Positions 24,521 to 34,500 of a DNA stretch of 64,000 nt are shown one piece after another (position 1 is the stretch's first letter; every line of letters begins with the position of its first letter). The stretch is from Drosophila pseudoobscura (lineage: Eukaryota > Arthropoda > Insecta > Diptera > Drosophilidae). The translations under genes were made by a program, and so were the position numbers. Under the pieces are notes generated by a model, which worked only from the letters and a program-made list of their open reading frames with translations, did not search any database and was not told the origin of the DNA. The stretch is from NCBI RefSeq assembly GCF_009870125.1, contig NC_046683.1, positions 13,401,001 to 13,465,000 on the forward strand, read 5' to 3'.

Positions 24521-25319
24521 AATGATCTCGGATTTCCGTTAAACTTCCGTCAAACGTTTCTTCAGTAAATAATTACGGAGTTGGCACTTTCTTTTTCTTG
24601 GGGATGCCGAATGGTAAAGAAAATTTGAAAAAGTGAACATTTGAAGTTTGAATTTTAACGTTTCTTTCTGTTCGTTCGGAATGGTCGCAGGCAGTGCTAA
24701 AAACTTTTCAACAGGAAAAAACTATTTTTAACTTCCAAAAAAAAGGGTTATTAATGGTTTTAACAATTTTTTATTAAAGTGATATTTAATATGTTCTTCA
24801 CAGTATTTCTATTAACTCTTCTAGCTCTGCGGGATAAGCCTCAGACTCGAATTCGTCGGACATGGTCCTCGCAATCAGGCATACATATATGTAGAATTAT
24901 TAGGCACTTCAAAGCAGAATTTCCCAAGTCTTCGCAAGCAGTTCCTGTATATCGAAATACTAATTAGTAATATTCTTTCACTGACAAAAAATCTTTACCT
25001 TTTTCATAGAATGCTATTGGTCCTGCTACTAACCACACAGTACATGGCGCAAAGGAACTTCCTGGATTAGATCGCAGGGGCTTCAGCTCTGGCGTTCAGA
25101 TAACGCCGTGTCATCACCAATAGGGAAAGCAAAGGAACAGCAAATGCAGCAAGGAAAACGTGCGTGATCTTACTCTCGGCGTAAGTCATTGGCTCTCTCT
25201 CTCTATTATAATTATATCGTAAAAACAAAGCTTTATTGCCAATATATAGTACTGACGCTACTGGAGCATCTAGTCTAGCCAAAAACATTTTCGATTCGCA
25301 TCAAGGAGCGCTTTAAGGT

Positions 25320-25950
25320 GCCGCACTGTCATGCCACCACGTAGCTGCGCAACTGCAAGCAGCTATATTTGTCCAACTCGTCTTTGTCGAGCTCCAAATG
25401 GGAAACTGCAATGGCAAGGAATATATAACAAAATGAGCCAATGTCTTAGATTTGCTTAATTGGTGGTCGATTAAGGGTAAGCGCCTTGAGCACCTCGTTG
25501 AGCTCCTTCATGGCCTCCACCTTCTGCTGCATCTGAGAAGGAAGGAAGTACGAGGGCCGGAAAGTGTATAGCCTAGTTGAAGCGCTTAATGGTGGTGCCC
25601 AAGGTCTGGAACAGGCCATCAAACCCATGCCGGCTGTCGTTGCGCATCGGTGCAAGCTCCTAGGTGCGGTAGCAAAGGTCGCACAGGATCCTGTAGGACA
25701 GGAAGCAGGTGAAACAACGTTATCAAACTGGAGTATTGTATGTTGAAGAGCTGAACGAGGAACTTGCCGCGCCTTACATCCCAGTTGGCTGGGCCACATG
25801 GTCGATCTTCTGGAGCGTCATCTTGGTGCTCAGTGAGCGTCTCCTTGTTGACGAGCTTCTCTGCCTGGTCCTGGCATTTCGACCGTCACGAGCAGCAGGA
25901 CGGAGGTCCGCATCGCTTGCACTCTGCAGAAAGTGGGACGAGCTTTAATC
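25320..25950 (-). pseudogene. Possible decayed multi-exon gene head-to-head with RBM18
   Basis: Minus-strand pieces keep exon-like borders. A segment ending in MTLQKIDHVAQ meets a gtaagg donor near 25780. An acceptor (cctacag) near 25690 leads to ILCDLCYRT-stop-ELAPMRNDSRHGF and then DGLFQTLGTTIKRFN, followed by a stop where a donor would be expected. Next, ttctcag at about 25533 is followed by MQQKVEAMKELNEVLKALT. Finally an acceptor near 25410 precedes SHLELDKDELDKYSCLQLRS and YVVA, then a stop. An in-frame TAG where CAG would fit, a missing donor and frame changes upstream all suggest recent decay. I do not recognise the family. A living gene with errors in this assembly cannot be ruled out. 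Confidence 0.4.
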
Positions 25951-26805
25951 GGTTTAATCTTGAAACGCGCGCCGTACGCGCCAAATGCCACATACCCATG
26001 AGTTGCTACTGTAAGTCCGCAGGAGGTGATTGGATCCGCGGGATTGACTGGAACATATATTGTATTGTGGTTTTTTTCCTCCGTTGCACAGATAATTGTA
26101 TTTTTTTATTTTTATTGCCGCGAAAAAATTATACTGTTGGCACTGCCATCTATCGATTACCTCTCGATAGTAGCATATCAATGCTATCGAGCTAAATAAA
26201 GTAAAAGCAAGGACTAAAAACTAACCAATTTTGTAGAACATTTATTCATCAATGTCCTTAAATTATGTGGGCAAAACAAAGTGTTTTAGTTAGCCAGAAT
26301 TATCCAACAGTATCTCTAAATTGAGCAATGTGAACGACTATCCTATTTCGTGTTTTTTGTTTTGACCTATTTCGCTAAAACATTGTTTTACGCAAAACGC
26401 AATAAAAGCAATTATTTAAAGTAAGTCAGTCAAGTTAAGAATAGTTTAATTAATCGGATATAATTATGTGGGCATGGCTAAATGTTCTATCTAGCCAGTA
26501 ATATTCAGCGGAATATCAAAATCGAGAATATTGCTTCCAATCCTTGACGGAGAACGATTAACCTATTATAAGCCAAGGGGGTATTTCAATTTTCCACTGA
26601 AAATAATGCAAATTTAATCATTTTAGCGCACTTCAGCTGAAAAATATCGTGGTTCTTTTAAGTTCATAGTAGAGATGGCATGAATCCTCAAGAAGAATTT
26701 ACAATCAGGAATATTTTCCGGCATTTACCTCAAGTAGTTGAACTATTTAAATAGAGGGGGCTTTAGTGGGCTAAGACGCTTCCACGGTTATTCTGTGCAT
26801 TGAAC

Positions 26806-26858
26806 CATCGATAGCTTAGTAGCGCGATAGAGCCCTACCATCGATAGTGCCATCGATA
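26806..26858. promoter_or_regulatory. Three DRE-like sites upstream of RBM18
   Basis: CATCGATA occurs at 26806-26813, 26839-26846 and 26851-26858, 75-125 bp before the RBM18 ATG. Each matches seven of eight bases of the DREF site TATCGATA. DREF drives many fly housekeeping genes, which suits this one. Confidence 0.6.
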
Positions 26859-26930
26859 GTTCTCCACCTTTATACACACAAAATCTCACGGATTTAGTTT
26901 ATTTTTTTTTTGTTGATTTTCGCAAGAAAA

Positions 26931-27827
26931 ATGGCAAATGCTGTACGTAAACCTAGAAAAAGTGGAATCCATGTAGTATTTGTCATATAAATATGCATTT
27001 ACAGGCCTGCACAAGTGGCGGAGGCGGCAGTGCAGGAGCTGGAGAAGGAGCAACAGCAGCAGCATCAGCGGGGGCTGGCGAGGAACAGCGACGCATCTGG
27101 GTGGGAAATTTGGATTCAAGGATCACCGAGTAAGTTGATTGCAGCCAAAACGCTGACCCCCAAACCAAACTAATAGTCACTCTCCCCTTGCCAATTATCG
27201 GTTTCAACTTCTCAAACTAATGCAAAAATGCGGTCCCATCGAAAAGTTCGACATGCTGTTCCACAAGGGCGGCCCCATGGTTGGCCAGTCCCGCGGCTAT
27301 GCCTTTGTTACATTCGCCGAGGTAGGTTCCGCCGCCATACTCTTAGCACGCCTTACCTTATTCACTGAATTTCCTTCCATAGAACGAGGGAGCCACCAAT
27401 GCCCTGCTCAAGCTGGATGGCACAAGCGTGGGCAGCCGCTCGATAGCCGTTCGCCTGGCCAAGAACATCAAATACGTGAGCATAAACCGAAAGGAGTTAC
27501 TTCCTCCTGTCTAATACGTATCGTACTCTCCCTTAACTACAGGATGATCTTCAAAAGCCCAAACCACGCATTGAGATTCCCGCTCTGGGGACGGGCAAGC
27601 GCGAGGAGAAAATCAGCAAATCCGAGGCCATACGCGCAATCGAGGCGAAACTAAAACATCTGGAACGTCACACAGACGACAATCTCGAGCTCAACCCCAG
27701 GGAGGGGTTCAACGCGAACGTACCCTTCATCCAGCGCTACCAGTTCAACAAGGATCGCGACAATACTCAGCGCTATGGAAAATCCTCGGCCCCCTACCAT
27801 CGACAACAGCGTCCGAAGCGACGCTGA
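26931..27827 (+). CDS. RBM18: RNA-binding protein 18 homologue (single RRM, 211 aa)
   Basis: Exons are 26931-26942 (only four codons), 27005-27129, 27201-27321, 27383-27475 and 27543-27827. Residues 5-31 are a Gly/Ala-rich leader. One RRM follows, with RNP2 IWVGNL at 35-40 and RNP1 RGYAFVTF at 77-84. 'QLLKLMQKCGPIEKFDMLFHK' between them closely matches vertebrate RBM18, as do the SEAIRAIEAKLKHLE segment and the short basic tail. Vertebrate RBM18 is about 190 residues, so the length fits. The family binds RNA; its targets are poorly known. The odd point is the third exon: homology and phase put its start at 27201, but the two bases before it are CG, not AG. The branch-like CTAAT and pyrimidine tract sit where expected. 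Using the earlier AG at 27175-27176 would stay open but insert eight residues inside the RRM. Three DRE-like sites lie 75-125 bp upstream of the ATG. Confidence 0.88.
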
Positions 27828-27978
27828 ATTGAGGCCACCGGGAGGAAAACATAGTGGACATCATAATTTAGTACTTAGGGCGCTACCTCAGCAGCAGACA
27901 GCCTGACAACACACACCATTTACTTTACAATTAATTTATTTAAAAGATAAAGACACACCCAGCATCAAACGAAACGAA

Positions 27979-28618
27979 TTACTTTGGAGCAAACTTGAAT
28001 TTTCCGCGCATCTGTTCGGGCAGTGGCACGGTGCCGGGGCAGGGCATCTGTCCAGGAATCTCGCAGATGCAGTGCCGGTCGCAGCCGTAGCCGAAATTGG
28101 CCGGATTGTCCTTACTCTCTTTCAGACGGGCCTCCGCATCCAGTTGTTCCCTGAAAGCAAAAGGAAATCAGACTTGCTGGAGAGCCCCGCACCGATGGAA
28201 TGCAGCCGCACACTTACCGCGTCTTGCCTACCACCTGGACCAGATGGGCGATGATTTCGTCTTTATTGCGGCTATCAATGTCGATGAGCATATCGCGGCC
28301 ATCATCAAAGTAGCAGCGCACAAACGGCGACGGGGTCATGTTCTTCATGGTGAGCACCTGCACCTCGGGATTCTTGAACTGTACCTGTGGAATGTTCCAG
28401 AACACAAAGTCCCTGAAATGCAACAGAGCAACAATTAGATTCACCTTCTGGGACCATTCGTATTAGCCGCAGATAACCCACCTGGCGCCCGCATGATGAT
28501 CCCCGTAGGTGTTGTAGTTGACGCTGAAGATCCGCACCTTGTCCTTGAGCACCAATTTCCCTGCATTAAGGTACCTGAGGGTGCGCCGGATCGGCTCGCG
28601 TCCCTTCATGAAAGGCAT
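27979..28618 (-). CDS. mRpS25: Mitochondrial small ribosomal subunit protein mS25 (167 aa)
   Basis: Exons 28618-28482, 28412-28218 and 28150-27979 total 504 nt. All donors and acceptors are GT/AG, and the introns are 69 and 67 nt. The protein opens [17 protein letters not shown]. It holds a thioredoxin-like-fold region ([10 protein letters not shown], then [19 protein letters not shown]) typical of mS25, a subunit of the mitochondrial 28S ribosomal particle. The Cys residues near the C-terminus ([10 protein letters not shown]) fit the metal-binding Cys set of animal mS25. The length equals what I recall for the D. melanogaster protein. A minus-strand AATAAA lies at 27940-27935, about 40 nt past the stop, so the 3' UTR is short and ends close to the convergent RBM18. 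The gene probably shares the DRE-bearing divergent promoter with nmdyn-D6. Confidence 0.93.
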
Positions 28619-28740
28619 ACTGGTGTTTTAATTGAAATAAATGTGCGAAAACAAAAGGTTTTTTTTATTCAGCGGCTGCTTGTGTAATGCACCCAGCTGA
28701 TGGCTTAGTGTGCCCGTATTGCAAAATATCGAGTGCGCTA

Positions 28741-28904
28741 TATCGATATAAGTGTGTCATCAGAATTGACTTAAAAGTAATTGAAATTAATTAAAATAAC
28801 AAAAAGGAAACAAAAACAAACATGACGTGCAATATTTATAGCCACAAAACATTTTCTCAAATTAAAATCAAATAATTAAAACATTATCAATAGAAATATC
28901 GATA
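28741..28904. promoter_or_regulatory. Divergent promoter between mRpS25 and nmdyn-D6 with two perfect DREs
   Basis: Perfect TATCGATA sites are at 28741-28748 and 28897-28904, inside the 355 bp between the two start codons. One lies 123 bp from the mRpS25 ATG and the other 70 bp from the nmdyn-D6 ATG. The region is AT-rich with no TATA box at a useful distance. One shared DREF-dependent promoter for both genes is the simplest reading. Confidence 0.6.
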
Positions 28905-28973
28905 TGAATTCAAACAACAACAAAATTACATCAAAGCCGGCAAATTTTATAAAATATCAAGAAAGTTAACAAT

Positions 28974-29521
28974 ATGACCGAAATAACGTTGGCCGTGATC
29001 AAGCCGCATGTACTGCGCAACACATACGCCCTGCAGCAGATCAAATCCCTGATCGAACAGAACTTTCGAGTGCTCGACCAGAAGGAGGTTCACATTACGA
29101 AAGACCTATCGGATCGTTTCTATGCGGAGCACCAGGGCAAGTTCTTCTACCACCGCCTGACCAGCTTCATGAACAGGTGAGTGGGGCAGTGCAGTCCTCC
29201 TGCCTCCTGCCTGCCATGTGGCATATACCCTGGACTATATCCTCCACCATCCCTAACTCTGCCAGCGGCCCCTGCTATGCACTCATACTGCAGTCGGAGG
29301 GCTCCATTCAGAAGTGGCGTCGCCTGATGGGACCCACCAAAGTGTTCAGGGCCGTCTATACCGAACCGCAGTGCATACGTGCGCTCTATGGCCTCTCCGA
29401 CACACGCAATGCCTGCCACGGATCGGACAGCGAGGCCTCGGCCCTGCGGGAGATTGGCATCCTGTTTCCGGAGTTCGATGTGCTGGCCACTGCTGACCGC
29501 AAGGCCAAAAAGGAGACGTAG
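28974..29521 (+). CDS. nmdyn-D6: Group II nucleoside diphosphate kinase, NME6 type (152 aa)
   Basis: Exons 28974-29176 and 29266-29521 join through an 89-nt GT..CAG intron within a Ser codon. The product carries the NDK fold signature: TLAVIKPH near the N-terminus, FYAEHQGKFFYHRL, then SGPCYALIL, and the active-site motif NACHGSD with catalytic His119 and Asp122. Family enzymes move the gamma phosphate between nucleoside triphosphates and diphosphates through phospho-His. The insert and order of motifs (LMGPTKVFRA, YGLSDTRN) follow vertebrate NME6, a group II member linked to mitochondria. No obvious mitochondrial presequence is present before the catalytic domain. The sequence ends soon after the core with a basic KAKKET tail. 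The upstream region shared with mRpS25 holds two perfect TATCGATA sites. Confidence 0.94.
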
Positions 29522-31526
29522 TAGGGACGTTACACTAGTCATTTATTAGCCAAAAGTTTGGCCCAGCCTTTTTGTAATTATAAGACACCATCTGTGAATA
29601 TTTGGAGAGCCCTTAAATGCTGGCTTTTGTTGCATTTTCGGTCGGCAGTGCTGCACTCCTGTAGAATGGAACTCCCACGTGTCTGGAACTACCTCTGCTC
29701 AGTCGAGAGCCGTACACTGGCTGATGAGCTGTAGGACTGCTGAAGTTCTAGTCTCAGAATCGAGCTGTAACTGGTCCAAGTAGAGTACCGGACCGGACTG
29801 GACTCGATCGATTATTCGTAACCCAGTGCAGTGCCTCTACCATTGTATTTTGTGTTTTAAAAACTTTATTTCATTAATTTCTGGTTTTACATAATACAAT
29901 TCTTTACTCATTTATGTTCTATGTGGTAGGTACATGTATAGATAGAGATTTTCGATTTGTTTCTGGTTACCGATTTATCTCCGTTGTAAATAGTTTTGTA
30001 ATTGTAATAAAAATTATAAAATTTATAAACTTAACAAATTATACAAATATCTACTCGTATTTGTGTGTGTGTGTCTGTGAGTTTAGCTGTAGTGTCCCTA
30101 TATAAAGATATAGATATATAGTAGGTATATATATGTTTGTATTGTATATCGGTTCAGACAATTGATAGAGAAGCATCGCCAAGAAATGGAAAACAGAAAC
30201 CGAGAAAAAAAATCAAACATTTTAAATTCATTTTGTGGGTGCGAGCGAGACCACACACCCGTGGCATCTGTCTGTCTGTCTTTTTCTAACTCGTGCGCGT
30301 AGGCGCAAAAAAAAAACTATAAAAAAAATCACTGAAAGGTATATAAAAAAAAAGGAGATTTAATCATCTAAACATTTAGTTTTTAGGTCTGAAGACAACA
30401 ATTTCTAAAACCTCTACAGACGATGAATAAAAAAAATAAAAAAAAAATATGCTGGATAGATTCGTAAACAAATATCCATCAATATTAATAATGTAAGTTT
30501 TTTGCTATTTTTTTGTTTTTGTATTTTTTTCTCATTGCTTCCCTAGCGATCCCTATGTTTTGTTTTTTATCAGTTAGAAATCTTTAATGCCTATTTTGCA
30601 GTCCTACAATTTTCACAATTCGCACACGCGTCTCGTCTCCTTCTTCCAGTATGAAACGTTCCTTTCGTTATTTTGGTTTTTTATTTATATTTTTTTTTTT
30701 GCATTTTCTGGTTTTCTTCCTATTTGTTTATCCTTAAGTTCCCCACATACATATACACATATATATTGCTATTCCAAACAGATCTCTAGATCGTTCAACT
30801 TGTATATAACTCGAAAAAAAAAACAGCGAAACAATACAGTAGTGGCATGCTTTGCGGCGGCGGCGTCTGCGTCGTCTGCGGCGAGAGTGTTGCCAGATGT
30901 TGTGGATAGTTTTTAGGTGGGTACTGTACTCGTTTTGGTGGTGTCTCTTGTCTGTCATTCGGGGGACTGTACTTCAACCGTGCACCTAACTCGAAAGGCA
31001 TCATCTCTGGGCCGCATTGCAAGGACATTTCCGGATTGTTTAAATTTCCACTCAATCTTAAATCTACAATATATGTATATGTTAAGTAGTTCATACATAT
31101 ACACATATATATGTATATTTATTTGTGTGTTTTATCGACTATGCAACTTTGCCTAGGCGCGCTACCTTTTGATATATAGATATATGTATGGGGAGGGTGT
31201 ATATTTTATACTTAGTTCTGTATAGTGTATGCATATATAACCTTTGAATGTAACCAGCTCATAGCATAAAAAGACTATTCCAAATAGTTTTTGTTTTTTG
31301 TTTTTGTTTTTGTTTGTCAACGACAACGTCAATATATATAGTATATATATCAATATAGGTTGCTATTTGCTTTCCCCTGCTTCGCGAGTGTCTCTCAACC
31401 GCATCTGTACTTCAAATAGTATTCTTATTTTCTTATATTCTTCGTATTCTTGCTTGTATAGTTAATAATGTTTGAATGTTTGCGTGCTTGTCTCTCTGAC
31501 ACGTTTTACCCTTTTTGAGCATTTGT
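29522..31526. other. Shared 3' flanks of nmdyn-D6 (+) and sbm (-)
   Basis: AT-rich DNA between two convergent stop codons. Plus-strand AATAAA occurs near 30005 and 30425; minus-strand AATAAA near 31119 and 29863. 3' UTRs of either gene could lie here and may overlap. No coding gene seen. Confidence 0.5.
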
Positions 31527-34500
31527 TCACTCGAACATGGCCATCGATGAGGTGGGCACCACCTCCAACAGCAGCTGGAAGAACAGCGTCACCTTGTCTG
31601 TAAAAGGAGACCCATGGGTTTACACGATTTCAATAATATTTCGGGGGTCTAGTACTCACTCATGAAGCGCGGTGTCATGCCCAGCTTGACGAACGGCACA
31701 TAGAAGATGAGGCCAGCAAATATGAAGAGCAGGGCGTACAGATACTCAATGCGAGGCGTCTCAAAGATGGGGGCCGCCACAAGGTAGATGGATATGACCA
31801 AGACCACAACGGGAATGATGATCGGCACTTTGTATGGCCGTGGATAGTTGGGTTTGGTGTAGCGCATCACGATCAGGGCCAGCATTGCGCCGCCGTAGAA
31901 TATCCAGGCGGTGAAGCTGAAGAAATCAATCAGCGAATCAATCGTGCCATGCAGCACCATTGCCGAGGCAATCAGCGACTGGACGGGGATACGAATACAG
32001 AGAAAGAGATACAGAGAGAAAGAGGAGTTTAGAACGAGGATATTGCCACACAATCAGCACCCACACACACACGCACACGCACGAACACATACGAACACGC
32101 GGAACATATGAGGATCGTGGATATGGAGCCGGTCAGAGGTTCCCAAAATCTATGGATAGATTTCTTCATCGATTGATAGATATACGTAAAGTAGGCGAAA
32201 GTGTGTGGATCACAGAAGAAATTGATTTATAAAATTAAGAAGTAGAAGATTTTGTATACAAATTTCGTAGAAGAGGAAGCTTGGAAGAAGAAATTCCAAT
32301 TGTAAGAAATATCGGTTTGAAATCGCTTTAAATCGATTCAAGGAAAATATGGATATGGAAGCTTCTCCTCAAACTTTTAGATTTGCATCTATGGGTAGAT
32401 TATAGTTTATATAAATCTTTTCTATGACTTCTACGGTTCTACGGGTATCATCTAGACTTGGAAATACTTTTTGGGGTTTCTACAAAGGGTTAGATAGGGT
32501 GGATGGAGTAGAATGGAATGCAAAGGAAGGGGATCCGCACATCAAAATAGACAGAGGAGTGGATAGATGGATAAATGGTTCCTCTGTTGGATACTCACGT
32601 GGAATATCAGGCCCGGGGCTGGGGTGAGGCGTCGCACATGGACATACGAGAGAATGTCCAGCAAGTGACCCTCTCGACTGGCGGCAAAGCAGAGACTGAA
32701 AGCAAACAGAAAGACGTTAGAGGGTTGTGTTCAGAATCCAAAAGGATCCTCAACTCTTACCGTCCAGCGGCAAACAGAGTGCCATTAGCACTGCCAAACG
32801 TACTGATGGTGACGCTCAGGGGCATCAGCCAGGCCATGGCGCCCAGTATGCGATTGCCAAAGGTGACGGCCACTGCCTCCGACTCGATCATCTCCTGGGG
32901 CGACATGGCCGCCAGATAGGAGATGTTGATCAGCGCATAGCAGAGCGTCACCAGCGGTATGCCGATGATGATTGAGCGCGGCAGATTCTTGCTGGGATTC
33001 TGGATCTCCTCGGTGACGTAGTTGAGGTTGTTCCAGCCGTCGTAGGCCCACAAGCCCGTATAGAATGCCGTGGCAATCGCTCCGACGTTAGGCATCGGTC
33101 CATTAAATGCATTCGACAGGTGCTGCGTGTTGCCCTGCATCAGCTTCCAGGCCCCGCCACAGATCACGATCACGACGGCCACCAGCTTGGCGGCGGTGAA
33201 CACATTCTGCACGGCCATGCCCAGGTTAACGCTGTAGCAGTTCACGAACAGTATCATCACTGTGGGTGTGTGGGCGTTCATAGAGATGGGTTTGGATGGG
33301 AAATGTCAGTCAGTCAGGAGAATCTGTGGGAGGTCGTAGAGATCTTACCAATAGCCACCAGTGCGACCATCTTCACGACACCCCTGGGCGGATCACATTC
33401 TGTCACAAAGGCCTCAACGGCGTACTGTGCAAATGATAAGCATATTATAGCCATTTGAGATGGCTTCAACACCAATGTCGATACCCATGAGAACAGGAAC
33501 GCCGGCGCCGGTCCATAGGCATCCATAAAGTATGCCCATTCCGCACCAGACGAGGTGTTCATCGTTCCAAGTTCAGCGTATGCCAGAGCGCCTGTAGATC
33601 AATCAAATGTCAAGAAATAGACGGTTAGATTTCTTCAGTTATTGGTTAATATCCTACAGTGTTTATGTGTATTTTGTGTAGGCATAAGGTGTTTTCTAAC
33701 TAGCTCTACTTGATTCCGAAACGTTATACTTCTTCTTTGGTATTGATTCTGCCTGATTGTAGTTCTTGATCCTAAAGTCTTGATCCTAATCTTCTTTCAT
33801 TTTGTAATATTTATGCCTCCTTTCGATTGGCTTAAAGTCTAAATACTCGTAACATAAGAATGCTAGTTCTTAGTTAGTGAAAGGAAGTGTTCCAGAGACC
33901 GTAGGGATTCTTTTTTGTATACAAAAATTAAAAAAAGGGAAATTTAAAAGTTATTCCTTGTTTTATTACAAAAATTTAAGGTATTCCTTGTGGTATCCCC
34001 GCTATCCTCGTGATCTAATATGGGAAGATCGTAAAATTAAAATATTCTTATAAATTCTTCACCTTTTCAATAATATTGGATAATCAGAACTAGACTTGTA
34101 GATATTTTACTTGTTTTTCAGTAGATACAAAATAACTATTATATTAAATGGCATTTACCGACTCTTGGGACTCCCAGGACTCGCATTATTTCATTCCCTA
34201 CATGTTCCCAACACTTTTTCTTTCTTTTTCAACACTTTCTTTTTTCGTTCTGTGGATACCACCACAATATTTTCGTGCTCTTAAGCAAAATGAAAAGCCC
34301 AAAGAGCGGGAAAATCTGCACATTATAAGCATTGGCCCCATGCCAGGCGTGCAACAAGTTGTGATAAATGGATGGGATGGCTCTCGGATGTTGTGATTTT
34401 GGCCATTTGGCAGTCGGTAAGTGGGTCAAATGCACGTGGCTAGACGGCCGATGAGTGTGACGTGTGAGTGCATAGTGTGTGTGTTATAGTGTGTGTGTGT

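Larger units (their letters stand above)
14100..25300. other. Long repeat-bearing stretch without a recognised gene
   Basis: No frame with protein-like composition and splice sites was found. The stretch is marked by five copies of the GTAACAG family, the 33-bp-core duplication, several CT tracts and the 80-bp-spaced repeat at 24.4 kb. It may hold regulatory DNA for flanking genes. Confidence 0.6.

Noticed and set aside
27177..27200. RBM18 exon extended to the AG at 27175-27176
   Set aside because: It would leave a 47-nt intron with the branch-like CTAAT touching the AG, and insert residues into the RRM; kept only as an alternative.
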